From: an uncultured SAR116 cluster alpha proteobacterium
GTDB lineage: Bacteria > Pseudomonadota > Alphaproteobacteria > Puniceispirillales > Marisalimonadaceae
Length of the DNA: 64,000 nucleotides
Reading direction: 5' to 3'
NCBI GenBank assembly: GCA_902589185.1
Contig: CACIRZ010000001.1
Location: forward strand, 59,873 to 123,872
Part shown: positions 23,828 to 33,207 of the stretch, one piece after another
How positions within the stretch are numbered: position 1 is the first letter of the stretch
Layout of the letters: every line of letters begins with the position of its first letter
Translations under genes and position numbers: made by a program
The notes under the pieces: model-generated
Databases searched by the model: none
Seen by the model: only the letters and a program-made list of their open reading frames with translations
What the model was told of the DNA's origin: nothing

Positions 23828-25600
23828 CTAAATAATACGATCCAGTGTTGCTTTAATTTGTAAAGCTAAAAACTTAGAAAAAATTCTGCACTGAGCTAAA
23901 CTTCCTGCATGAAACCAAAGTCCTGGCTGTTTGGTTTGCATCCACATATTTCTTAACTCTTGCCTTTCATCATCAAATCCCCAAATAGGGCCAATTTTGT
24001 CTACAACTGATTTGCCAAATAATTCATCAACAACATATTCTTGGCCCTTATATCCAGTAGCCGTAACCATCAAATCTATGTCAAGCTTTTGACCTGATTT
24101 CATTTCAATACCAGAGGATGAAAAATTTACAATATTTGAAAATTGTAAAACTTTTATCTTACCATCTGCGATTAAATCTGATGCTCCTACATTGAAATAA
24201 TAACCACCGCCCCTTGTTAAATATTTAAATTGCCACCCAGAGTTTTCTTCTCCATATTCAAGGTTAAAGCCAACTCTTGTAAGTTTATCCAAAAGCGGTT
24301 TATCAATTCTCTTTGTTTTTTCAGTTAATAACTGGTGTGTCTTTTTGAGTACTTGTAGAGGTGTTGAAATGGTTATTAAATCACAATCGTCAGTATTTGG
24401 ACCTTCACTATATAATTGATATGGCAATTGTGCGCTCGGTTCCACATTGACTACCATAGATGGTGAGCGTTGCACGATTTTTACATTTGCTCCGTGCACG
24501 TAGAGATCTTGTGCAACATCATGTGCACTTGTTCCAGTCCCGTAAACTAGAACATTTTTTCCATTGTAGTGTTTTCCATTATCATAATCTGCTGAATGAA
24601 TAACCTCACCTTTATAGTCATCTATACCAGGTATTTTGGTACGGTTTGGAACTGAACTTACACCAACAGCCATCACAATATGCTTTGGCTTCATAATCTT
24701 AATAGTGCCATCAGATAATTTGAGTTTTACTTTCCAGTGCTTTTTATTTTTGTAATATTCCGCCCCAATAAATTTTGTATTAGTCCATGCATTTAATTCC
24801 ATACTTTCAACATAATACTCAAACCAGCCTGCCAACTTATCTTTCGGAATATATGTTGGCCAGGTAGAAGGAAAAGGCATATATGGTAAATGATTGACAT
24901 GTGTCTGATTATGCAATTTTAAAGAATGATATCTATTTCTCCAGTTATCACCTATTCTTTCATTTTTATCTACGATAAGTGTGTCTATATTTTGTTGTTT
25001 AAGCCTTGCTGCAATTGAAAGACCAGCCTGACCACTTCCAACAACAATCACTTCTGGTTCCCTATTTTTATAAAGTCTATCTTCATTTCTTTTATCTAAC
25101 CAATTAGGTCCTTCTATAATATTTTGATATTGTTCAATATTTTTTTTATCAGAAGAACTTAGATCACTAAGGGCAGTCAGTAGACTCCATGCTTTGAAAG
25201 AACCCTTTATTTCTTGATCTTCAAATAGACGAACTACTCCCTCACAATTTCCAAACTTTGTTTTGAATCTTAAAATAACTTCTATAACATTTTTTCCAGC
25301 TCTTATGACTTCTCTAGGAAGTGTTCTTTGCTGGTCAATTTGGAAACTCTTGGCATAAACGTCCATTATTTTGTTGTAAAGATTTTCAATTACTTTCGAT
25401 TTTCCCGATACAGTTTGTATCTTCCATGTAAGGGCTAAAATGTCTCTCCAATGACTATCTTCAAAAAATAGATTGGAAAGAATTTTTATAGATTCATCTT
25501 TATTTTTTTGCTGTGAAATAGCTTCATTGAAACTCTGTAGCCAATTATCCACTTCACTTCTGATATTAATGATTTGGTTGTCTAACACAGTAAGCCTCAA
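23828..25600 (-). CDS. Flavin-containing monooxygenase-like protein with N-terminal NTF2/SnoaL-like domain
   Basis: FAD motif VVGSGQAGLSIAARL, YKGEVIHSADYD, NADPH motif VYGTGTSAHDVAQDL; ~170-aa N-terminal extension containing HWRDILALTWKIQTVSG. Confidence 0.88.
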   Translation of the reverse strand: MRLTVLDNQIINIRSEVDNWLQSFNEAISQQKNKDESIKILSNLFFEDSHWRDILALTWKIQTVSGKSKVIENLYNKIMDVYAKSFQIDQQRTLPREVIRAGKNVIEVILRFKTKFGNCEGVVRLFEDQEIKGSFKAWSLLTALSDLSSSDKKNIEQYQNIIEGPNWLDKRNEDRLYKNREPEVIVVGSGQAGLSIAARLKQQNIDTLIVDKNERIGDNWRNRYHSLKLHNQTHVNHLPYMPFPSTWPTYIPKDKLAGWFEYYVESMELNAWTNTKFIGAEYYKNKKHWKVKLKLSDGTIKIMKPKHIVMAVGVSSVPNRTKIPGIDDYKGEVIHSADYDNGKHYNGKNVLVYGTGTSAHDVAQDLYVHGANVKIVQRSPSMVVNVEPSAQLPYQLYSEGPNTDDCDLITISTPLQVLKKTHQLLTEKTKRIDKPLLDKLTRVGFNLEYGEENSGWQFKYLTRGGGYYFNVGASDLIADGKIKVLQFSNIVNFSSSGIEMKSGQKLDIDLMVTATGYKGQEYVVDELFGKSVVDKIGPIWGFDDERQELRNMWMQTKQPGLWFHAGSLAQCRIFSKFLALQIKATLDRII

Positions 25601-25633
25601 TAAATTCGGTGTAATTTTAGATATCTATAATAT

Positions 25634-25647
25634 CAAACTATAGTTTG
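25634..25647. promoter_or_regulatory. Perfect 14-bp palindrome in a divergent promoter region
   Basis: CAAACTATAGTTTG between divergent 23828..25600 (-) and 25704..26477 (+). Confidence 0.5.
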
Positions 25648-25703
25648 TAATAATATAAATTTTTTATAAGATATTTCTACATGATTTTTGTGAAGGATTA
25701 ATT

Positions 25704-26477
25704 ATGAATAGATTAGAGCAAATTGCACAATTTATGTTAGATCAACATAATTCAAAACAAAACTATGAAAACTTACCAGAAACATTAATACCTAAAGATT
25801 TTGATGAAGCTTATAAAATACAAAAAATCTTTCAAGAAAATTCTGGAAGAGGTAGCTTGGGTGGTTTTAAAATTGCTTTAGCTTCCAAAGTGCAGCAACA
25901 ACTATGTGGGATAGACCATCCTGTTGCTGGTGGTATTTTTGTAAATGAAATCAAGTCAAGTCCTTCAACCTTTGAATTAGAAAACTTTCATGGATTAGGG
26001 TTAGAATTCGAAATAGCTGTAACATTATCAGATGATTTGAAACCTGAAATGGGACCATTTAATAAAGATAATATTAGAGAATTTATAAAATCCCTGTCAC
26101 CTGCTTTTGAATTAATTATAGATCGAAATGCAGATTATTCTAATATAAATCCACTATCAATGATAACAGATAATGCTTGGTGTTCTGGTGTAGTTATGGG
26201 CAAAGAACTTCCAAATTGGGAAAAATTAAACCTAGATATTGTTAGATCACAATTACTTTGGAATGATGAAATTCCCCAAGACGCAATGATAAAGGACGCT
26301 AACCCACTTGAGTCATTATCTTGGGTTTCGAACCTATTAACTTCATTGGGAAGAACTATCCCAAAAGATAGTGTTATAATTACCGGAAGCGTGATTAAGA
26401 CTCGTGCTCCTAATAAAGGTGATCACATAATATATAAAGTTGAGGATCTATCAGAAGTAGAGATTAAGATAATTTAA
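25704..26477 (+). CDS. 2-keto-4-pentenoate hydratase (MhpD-like) / FAH-superfamily hydratase
   Basis: IPKDFDEAYKIQK, GGFKIALAS, LGLEFEIAVTLSDDL, SPAFELIIDR, NAWCSGVVMG. Confidence 0.87.
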   Translation: MNRLEQIAQFMLDQHNSKQNYENLPETLIPKDFDEAYKIQKIFQENSGRGSLGGFKIALASKVQQQLCGIDHPVAGGIFVNEIKSSPSTFELENFHGLGLEFEIAVTLSDDLKPEMGPFNKDNIREFIKSLSPAFELIIDRNADYSNINPLSMITDNAWCSGVVMGKELPNWEKLNLDIVRSQLLWNDEIPQDAMIKDANPLESLSWVSNLLTSLGRTIPKDSVIITGSVIKTRAPNKGDHIIYKVEDLSEVEIKII

Positions 26478-27247
26478 TTTAAAATATTATATTCTAACAA
26501 TGATCGTATGATCATGTTAATAGCTGATATACTAAAAAAAATGAGTAACAAATTTTTAAATGTTTTAGCGTTTACTTTATTTCTAAGCTTTTCTCCTATT
26601 TGAAACCCTATTACTGCAACCACTGACCCAAGAGCTCCATAAATAAACATATTAGGCTGAAAAACACCTGTTGCTATATATCCAATTGATACAGGTATAC
26701 ACCCAATGGTAATTAAAAAACCACTAACATCAACAAATTGTTTAGGTTTTACATTTTTCATTAATAAATACATAGTTACTGGAACTGCCCATATTGATGC
26801 TGCACCTCCTACTAAGCCTCCTAATGCCCCAAGACCTCCTTGCCAAAAGTTGTCATGATTAGGTTTCATTTTAAAATTAAAACCAAAAACTTGCAGACAA
26901 ACAAATAAAAGAACTGCAACCGCAAAAATGAGACGAACTACATCGTCTCCAATTTGATTTGCATAAAAAGAAGTAATTAAGATACAAACTACCAACGACG
27001 TAGCGAAATATTTATAATTTTTCACTAATTCTCTAGGATTATCTGCCTTACTTAACTGCCAAATATTTGCAACGGTCATTGGTATTAGATTAAGTCCTAA
27101 TGCCATTAATGGTGAAACAAAAAAAGTCATAATTGTAATTGCTGTTGTTGGAAGACCAATGCCAATTACCCCTTTAACAACGCCAGCAACAAAAAAAGCA
27201 AAGCTAACTATTAGTGCAACTTCGTTTGAGTTAGTTGATATATCCAA
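26474..27247 (-). CDS. TauE/SafE family sulfite/sulfonate exporter-like membrane protein
   Basis: Multi-TM; AGVVKGVIGIGLPTTAITIM, QGGLGALGGLVGGAASIWAVPVTMYL. Confidence 0.88.
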   Translation of the reverse strand: MDISTNSNEVALIVSFAFFVAGVVKGVIGIGLPTTAITIMTFFVSPLMALGLNLIPMTVANIWQLSKADNPRELVKNYKYFATSLVVCILITSFYANQIGDDVVRLIFAVAVLLFVCLQVFGFNFKMKPNHDNFWQGGLGALGGLVGGAASIWAVPVTMYLLMKNVKPKQFVDVSGFLITIGCIPVSIGYIATGVFQPNMFIYGALGSVVAVIGFQIGEKLRNKVNAKTFKNLLLIFFSISAINMIIRSLLEYNILN

Positions 27248-27332
27248 TTATTAAACCTTGAAAAGTGTCATTTTATAAAATTTTTAATATCATGTATTTC
27301 AAAATTAATTTAGTCATTTCTTTGTAAAAAAA

Positions 27333-28178
27333 TCAGTTCAGCCTTAAAATTATTACCCCCAAAAATAAACCTAATATTAATAAACTTTTAGTTAAATTTA
27401 TCTTCTCTTTTAAGAAAAATACTCCCAATAAAACAGCAAAAAGAATAGAAGTTTCTCTCAAAGATGAGACCACAGCTATAGGTAAATATAAACATGCCCA
27501 TACAACTATAGCATAAGCCGCATAAGATGCCGTGCCACCTATAAAAAAGTACATTTTCCCAGAAAGAATTATTCTTTTTAAAATTTCTTTTTCTTTACAA
27601 CGCGCAAAAACATAAAAGATAAATCCATTGACTATAGTCATTACACTATAAAACCCTACAGGATTTTGTGTAACTCTTGCCCCGTATCCATCCACAAGAG
27701 AATAGCTAGCAATAAAAAACCCTGTAACAACAGCCAAAACAAAGCCTTTAACCTCAGATTGCTTAAGTAGAAATTGTTTCAACCCATAAATTATCAAAGA
27801 AAATGAAATTAAAAAAATGGCAAAGATTTCTTGTTTTGACATTTCTTCATGAAAAAACAAAAAACTTACTATTAAAATAATTAATGGAGACAAACCTCTT
27901 GCTATAGGATAAATCTCTGACAATTCTCCATATCTATATGCATTTAAAAGGAAAACTTGATAAAAAAAATGTAATAAAGAGCTAGCTATTATGAATTTCA
28001 AACCATCTATGTTAGGCAATCCAAAAAATAAAATACCAATTATAGCAAATGGAATATGACCTAGAACCACTGAAGTCATACTTAAAAATTTATCTTCAGA
28101 TCCCTTTAAAACAAAATTCCAAGTAGCGTGTAGAAAAGCAGCAAATAAAACCGCAATTATAATGAATGTTTCTATAAT
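27333..28178 (-). CDS. EamA/DMT-family transporter, probable non-canonical ATT (or ATA) start
   Basis: Frame upstream of the first ATG (28079) encodes IIETFIIIAVLFAAFLHATWNFVLKGSEDKFLSM, a typical EamA first helix; AAAGG lies 6 nt before ATT; no ATG/GTG/TTG before the in-frame stop at 28188-28190. Confidence 0.75.
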   Translation of the reverse strand: MIETFIIIAVLFAAFLHATWNFVLKGSEDKFLSMTSVVLGHIPFAIIGILFFGLPNIDGLKFIIASSLLHFFYQVFLLNAYRYGELSEIYPIARGLSPLIILIVSFLFFHEEMSKQEIFAIFLISFSLIIYGLKQFLLKQSEVKGFVLAVVTGFFIASYSLVDGYGARVTQNPVGFYSVMTIVNGFIFYVFARCKEKEILKRIILSGKMYFFIGGTASYAAYAIVVWACLYLPIAVVSSLRETSILFAVLLGVFFLKEKINLTKSLLILGLFLGVIILRLN

Positions 28179-28194
28179 AAAATACCTTTACTCT

Positions 28195-28219
28195 ATTAGA
28201 TTAATTTTACTAATCTAAT
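28195..28219. repeat. Inverted repeat just upstream of the EamA gene SD
   Basis: ATTAGATTA-N7-TAATCTAAT, perfect 9-bp arms. Confidence 0.5.
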
Positions 28220-28272
28220 CTAACTACAGTAGCAAAGAGTTTTTTTAATAAAAATAGAACATGAAAGCTAAA

Positions 28273-28341
28273 AGTTTTGAGTTTCATTTGGTAAAATCTA
28301 ACTTAATCTCATCAATTCAAACCAGATGAATTCTCAAAACT
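28273..28341 (-). other. Long intergenic stem-loop (possible 3' end or 5'-leader structure)
   Basis: AGTTTTGAG-t-TTCATTTGGT pairs with ACCAGATGAA-tt-CTCAAAACT; one G-U pair and one small internal loop; 28-nt apical loop. Confidence 0.5.
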
Positions 28342-28389
28342 ATATCTTTGTAAATAATTTTTATTTCAAATTTATTACATAAAAAATAT

Positions 28390-29937
28390 TTAAATCAAAA
28401 CTTCAATTAGAAATGGGCCTTTTTCTTTAAGTCCATGTTTAAAATATTTTACTAAATCTTCAATGTTTTCAACTTTAACGGCGTCTACTCCCATTCCCTT
28501 TGATATAGAGACCCAATCTAATGCTGGATCTTTTAAAGACAACATTTCCATTGCCGATTTTCCTGGGTTATCAACACCTACGTTTGTTAATTCTCCTTGA
28601 AGGATCTTGTAACTTTGGTTTGCAAAAATTAGTATAACTATATCTAAATTTTCTCTTGCCATAGTCCATAAAGACTGGACGGTATACATAGCGCTTCCAT
28701 CACCTTCTAATGAAATAACTTTTTGATCTGGAGATGATATTGCCGCTCCAATTGCTACAGGCATTCCAAATCCTATAGACCCTCCACAATTATTTAGCCA
28801 TGTATGTGGATATGATCCTGAAGTTTGATAAAAGAATTCTCTTCCAGTAGTTACAGATTCATCAACTATGATCGCATTTTCTGGGATTAATGCACCTAAT
28901 ACCATTCCCAATGACATTGGGTTAATTGGACCTTTAGGAATGTCTGGAATATCAAATTTTGAAATAGTACTAGGAGTATTATTTGATATTCCAATCCTAT
29001 CTGATAACTCTTCGACAACTGTAGTAATGTCATCTGATATAGAAGCTAATTCAAAAAATTTAGTAGAATCTTGTGTTAAGACTCCAGGCTTATTTGGATA
29101 TGCAAAAAAGGCGACTGGTCGTCTAGCTCCTATTATTATAATGGTGTCAAAGTCTTTAAGAACTTCTACTGCTTTATCAACGACATACGGTATTCTTACT
29201 GAATTTATTCTTCCCGCACCTTTATCTAAACGAGCATTAAACCAATCAGTTTTAATTGGACAGCCCACTTTGTCCGCTACTTTTGCCAATTTAATAAGGT
29301 TGTTTTCTTCTAAAGCCTCACCACCAACAAGTATTAGAGGGTTCTTTGCATCTTGAAGTTCTAAAATTGCTTCGTCTATTATTTTAGAAGAAACTATCTT
29401 AGATTTCATATTTAAGTCAATCGACTCAATTTTATTGCCTTCATTCCATGCGGTATCACCAGGCAAGATTAAAGTTGCAATTTTCCCAGGTTTTACATTT
29501 GCATGTCTAATAGCTTCAGCACCATCCTTTGCAATATCTTTTGAAGATTTACTTGTTTTTACCCAATGGGAGACTGGACTTGCTATTCCTTCAATATCCG
29601 AAGTTAGCGGAGCATTTAATTTTATATGATCAAGAGCGTGCTCGCCTACTATATTAACAATTCCTGAATTAGCTTTTTTTGCATTGTGTAGGTTTGCAAG
29701 GCCATTTGCTAATCCAGGACCTAAATGTAGTAAAGTTGAAGCTGGCGACCTTCTCATTCTAAAGTAACCGTCAGCAGCACCAGTAGCACATCCCTCAAAA
29801 AGACATAAAACGCTTCGCATATTTTGATATTTATCTAAAGCTGCAACGAAATGCATTTCTGATGTTCCAGGATTAGTAAAACAGACGTCAACATTACCCT
29901 CTAATAAAGTACCAACTAAACTTTCTGCTCCGTTCAC
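28390..29937 (-). CDS. Thiamine pyrophosphate enzyme, acetolactate synthase large-subunit-like (probable GTG start at 29937)
   Basis: NGAESLVGTLLEGNVDVCFTNPGTSE; TPP motif GDGSAMYTVQSLWTMARENLDIVILIFANQSY; GGAGG lies 5 nt before GTG at 29937. Confidence 0.9.
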   Translation of the reverse strand: MNGAESLVGTLLEGNVDVCFTNPGTSEMHFVAALDKYQNMRSVLCLFEGCATGAADGYFRMRRSPASTLLHLGPGLANGLANLHNAKKANSGIVNIVGEHALDHIKLNAPLTSDIEGIASPVSHWVKTSKSSKDIAKDGAEAIRHANVKPGKIATLILPGDTAWNEGNKIESIDLNMKSKIVSSKIIDEAILELQDAKNPLILVGGEALEENNLIKLAKVADKVGCPIKTDWFNARLDKGAGRINSVRIPYVVDKAVEVLKDFDTIIIIGARRPVAFFAYPNKPGVLTQDSTKFFELASISDDITTVVEELSDRIGISNNTPSTISKFDIPDIPKGPINPMSLGMVLGALIPENAIIVDESVTTGREFFYQTSGSYPHTWLNNCGGSIGFGMPVAIGAAISSPDQKVISLEGDGSAMYTVQSLWTMARENLDIVILIFANQSYKILQGELTNVGVDNPGKSAMEMLSLKDPALDWVSISKGMGVDAVKVENIEDLVKYFKHGLKEKGPFLIEVLI

Positions 29938-29945
29938 TAGACCCT

Positions 29946-29990
29946 CCAATTTTACTTTTAATTAACATATCAAATTAAAAATCTAATTGG
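29946..29990. repeat. 18-nt-arm imperfect inverted repeat overlapping the SD of the TPP-enzyme gene
   Basis: CCAATTTTACTTTTAATT / 9-nt loop / AATTAAAAATCTAATTGG; 15 of 18 positions pair. Confidence 0.45.
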
Positions 29991-30040
29991 TAATAATTTA
30001 ATTTTATGTAAAACTTTACAGAAATTATTTTGAGAATTTT

Positions 30041-30415
30041 ATGTTTAAATCTTTAATCGATGACAATGAAAAACGAAGCCAACTTTCTATTATGGCTCAA
30101 TATCTAAACACAAGTTTTATGATTAGTACAATAGAGAACGAGTATTTAGTAAATATTGAAAAAGGCGTTGTAAAAAATGTAGAAGAAGGACCTTTTGTGA
30201 TGCCAAGCTATGTCTTTAAATTAACTGCACCTAAGAACGAGTGGATAAAATTTTTACAACATATTCCTGAACCGGGGTCTCATGATATTATTGCAATGCT
30301 TCGAAGAAAAGTTTTGAAATTTGAAGGTGATCTCTATCCTTTAATGTCTCACTTACTATACTTCAAATTACTTCTGGCCTCCCTAAGACCAGCGGAGAGT
30401 AAAAATGAAAATTGA
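30041..30415 (+). CDS. Small SCP2-like (sterol carrier) domain protein
   Basis: Weak family resemblance; overlaps the start of the next gene by 11 bp. Confidence 0.5.
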   Translation: MFKSLIDDNEKRSQLSIMAQYLNTSFMISTIENEYLVNIEKGVVKNVEEGPFVMPSYVFKLTAPKNEWIKFLQHIPEPGSHDIIAMLRRKVLKFEGDLYPLMSHLLYFKLLLASLRPAESKNEN

Positions 30416-31244
30416 AAAAGAACCTATTTCTGGTCAATATGGAAAATTTAAAATTAATGGTATTGACTATAGGATATATTGGGAAGAAGCCGGTCAGGGC
30501 ATTCCTTTAGTTTGCCTGCATACTGCGGGATCTGATGGTAGACAATATAGAGCTCTTTTGAATGATAAAAGAATATTAGAAAAGTTTAGGGTTATTGTAT
30601 TTGATATGCCATGGCATGGAAAATCCTCGCCACCCGAAAATGCTACAGTTGGAAATTATAAACTATCAACGGACTTTTATATTTCTCAAATTATGAGCTT
30701 TATAAATGGCTTGGAATTAGTTAAGCCTGTTGTTATGGGGTGTTCTATAGGCGGAAGAATTATTCTTCATTTAGCAATAAATTTTCCAGATAAATTTAGA
30801 GCATTAATTGGGCTTCAAAGTGCTGGTCATTTGGATCCTTATTACGATATCAGTTGGTTACATAGACAAGATGTACATGGAGGAGAAGTTTGCGGAGGCA
30901 TTGCTTATGGCTTGATGGCACCAACCAGTCCTGAAAGTGATAAATTCGAAACAATGTGGCATTATATGCAAGGTGGACCTGGAATTTTTAAAGGAGATTT
31001 ATTTTTTTATAAGTTTGATGGAAATATTGGCAATGAAATTAAAAAAATTGATAATTCAAAATGTCCAATTTATTTATTAACTGGTGAATATGATTACTCA
31101 GCAACACCAGAGGAAACAAAATCTCTAGCTGACACTATTGGTATCGAAATGATCAAAATGAAAAATGTAGGTCATTTTCCAATGAGTGAAAATCCAAAAG
31201 AATTTTTAAAATATCTACATCCAGTTTTAAATAAAATTAGTTAA
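30405..31244 (+). CDS. Alpha/beta hydrolase
   Basis: LVCLHTAGSDGRQY, nucleophile elbow MGCSIGG, LTGEYDYSATPEE, NVGHFPMSENP. Confidence 0.92.
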   Translation: MKIEKEPISGQYGKFKINGIDYRIYWEEAGQGIPLVCLHTAGSDGRQYRALLNDKRILEKFRVIVFDMPWHGKSSPPENATVGNYKLSTDFYISQIMSFINGLELVKPVVMGCSIGGRIILHLAINFPDKFRALIGLQSAGHLDPYYDISWLHRQDVHGGEVCGGIAYGLMAPTSPESDKFETMWHYMQGGPGIFKGDLFFYKFDGNIGNEIKKIDNSKCPIYLLTGEYDYSATPEETKSLADTIGIEMIKMKNVGHFPMSENPKEFLKYLHPVLNKIS

Positions 31245-32006
31245 CTACCAGTCTTTTCCAGCTGTCCATCCACCATCTACAATTAAATTTGTCCCAGTAC
31301 AAAAACTTGCTTCGTCACTTGCAAGATATAAAACTGCACTAGAAATTTCATTAGGTTCTCCCCAACGTTTCATCGCGTGCAAGTTCCTTACTTTTTGAGA
31401 AGCTTCTTCATCTTGAAAATATCTTTCTGTTAATGGCGTTCTAATAACACCTGGTCCAATAGCATTTACTCTAATATCATACTTTGCTAGATCTACTGCT
31501 AGTTGCTTAGTTATTCCGGCAGTAGCATGTTTAGAGGCAGTATAAGCACACCTATTAGGCGCAGAAGTTACGCTTAAAGTCGAAGAAGTAATTACAATAT
31601 TACCCTTTATTTTTTTTTCGATGCAGTGCTTTGCAAATGTTTGTGCAGTTATAAAAACTCCAGTAACATTTATATCAATAACCTTTCTCCATTCTTCAAT
31701 AGACAATTCTAATGGAGACACAATCTCCCTTATACCTGCGTTACAAAATGCAATATCTAAGCTTCCAAAATGTTCATATGCATTTTTCATGTTTTCAATA
31801 GTTTCATTTTGATTTGTTACATCTAATTTAAATGGCTCAGCATTACCACCTGCAGATTTTATTTCTTTAGCCACCCTGCTAGCCATATCAAAATCTAAAT
31901 CTGAAACAGCTACATTTGCACCTTCTTTTGCAAAACTTAAACCTGTTTGACGACCAATTCCACCTGCTGCTCCAGTAATAAACACAGTTTTGTTTGTAAA
32001 TCTCAT
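31245..32006 (-). CDS. Short-chain dehydrogenase/reductase
   Basis: TGAAGGIGRQTG, NAG, YTASK motifs; C-terminal IVDGGWTAGKDW. Confidence 0.95.
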   Translation of the reverse strand: MRFTNKTVFITGAAGGIGRQTGLSFAKEGANVAVSDLDFDMASRVAKEIKSAGGNAEPFKLDVTNQNETIENMKNAYEHFGSLDIAFCNAGIREIVSPLELSIEEWRKVIDINVTGVFITAQTFAKHCIEKKIKGNIVITSSTLSVTSAPNRCAYTASKHATAGITKQLAVDLAKYDIRVNAIGPGVIRTPLTERYFQDEEASQKVRNLHAMKRWGEPNEISSAVLYLASDEASFCTGTNLIVDGGWTAGKDW

Positions 32007-32083
32007 TGAAAAATCCCCCTGTTAATGCAAAGTTTATTTGAATTAGCCTTTTTGACAACATTAATCTTTATTGGAGTAATCGA

Positions 32084-32470
32084 TTGGACATAGAACATTT
32101 GGTATTTGAAAATGGACCTAAAAGAGTTGGCCCCTTTAGTCATGCTGTTAAAGCTGGTGAATTTATTTTTATTACTGGACAAATGCCAACATTGCCAGAA
32201 AATCCTGACGTACTAGTCAGTAATGATGTTGAAAAGCAAACTCATCAAGTTATGAAAAATCTAATTAGTGTTTTAGATAATTGTGGCTCTTCTCTCGAGA
32301 GAGTAACTTTCGTAAGAGTGTATTTAGTTAACTTCCAAGACTTCGACAAAGTCAATAAAATTTATAAATCCTATTTCAATGAAGACAAACTTCCTGCTAG
32401 AACATGTATTGGTGTAACTGGACTTGCTGTAGGTGCTTCAGTTGAGATTGATCTTGTAGCAAAAGTTTAG
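32084..32470 (+). CDS. RidA/YjgF family protein (TTG start)
   Basis: GPFSHAVKAGEFIFITGQMP, ARTCIGVTGLAVGASVEIDLVA. Confidence 0.9.
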   Translation: MDIEHLVFENGPKRVGPFSHAVKAGEFIFITGQMPTLPENPDVLVSNDVEKQTHQVMKNLISVLDNCGSSLERVTFVRVYLVNFQDFDKVNKIYKSYFNEDKLPARTCIGVTGLAVGASVEIDLVAKV

Positions 32471-32481
32471 ATAAGAAAAAT

Positions 32482-33207
32482 TTGTCTATGAAAAAAAAAT
32501 ATACCCCTTTTAAAAAAGGTATTTTTACTGGCTTTGGTTTCCCTGGCATAGGAATGAGCTCGGCAATGTTTGGATATGGTGTTTTTGCTGCAGAAGCAGG
32601 ACTAGATCTATATCTTTGTTTAGGTTCAGTTTTAATTTTATGGAGCATGCCTGGTATGGTTATTTTTGTGTCTCTTTTTTCAATAGGCACACCAATCTTC
32701 TTGCTATTTACTACTGTTTTATTGGCTAACATGAGACAATTTTTTTTGGTCTTATCTGGCCTTACATTAATGAATATTCACAAACATAAATTATCTTTTA
32801 TTACAAAATTATTTTGGGCTCACCTCATTAGTCCCACTGGTTGGGCTGAATTAACCAAAGTAAAAAATGAAATAGACGAAAAAGATTTATTTAAATTTTT
32901 TCAGGGTCTTAGTTTGGCATTGGTAATATTTAATTCAACTACAACAATTATTGGTTACAAATTATATAATTTTTTACCTAATGATATTGTTTCTATTCCC
33001 GTATTTATAATGCCATTATATTTAACTATCTTAATGCTAAGAGCTATTGAAATATATTACAGATTAGCAGTTGTTACTGGAGGTATTATCGGACCCCTTT
33101 TATTTCCATATATTGGTGATTGGAGTTTGATTGTTGCAGGATTAGTTGGCGGTTCCGTTGGCTTGATGATCAGTTATCTTTTGAATAAGGAAAAAATTAA
33201 TGTATGA
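32482..33207 (+). CDS. AzlC-family membrane protein (branched-chain amino acid exporter large subunit-like)
   Basis: AzlC-like TM pattern; immediately followed by an AzlD-like gene with an 8-bp overlap. Confidence 0.8.
   Translation: MSMKKKYTPFKKGIFTGFGFPGIGMSSAMFGYGVFAAEAGLDLYLCLGSVLILWSMPGMVIFVSLFSIGTPIFLLFTTVLLANMRQFFLVLSGLTLMNIHKHKLSFITKLFWAHLISPTGWAELTKVKNEIDEKDLFKFFQGLSLALVIFNSTTTIIGYKLYNFLPNDIVSIPVFIMPLYLTILMLRAIEIYYRLAVVTGGIIGPLLFPYIGDWSLIVAGLVGGSVGLMISYLLNKEKINV

Noticed and set aside
28868-29356. 162-aa ORF on the plus strand
   Set aside because: Fully antisense to the TPP-enzyme gene, whose motifs are clear; no recognisable protein family.
32397-32732. 111-aa minus-strand ORF over ridA/azlC
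   Set aside because: Antisense to two plausible genes; no motif support.
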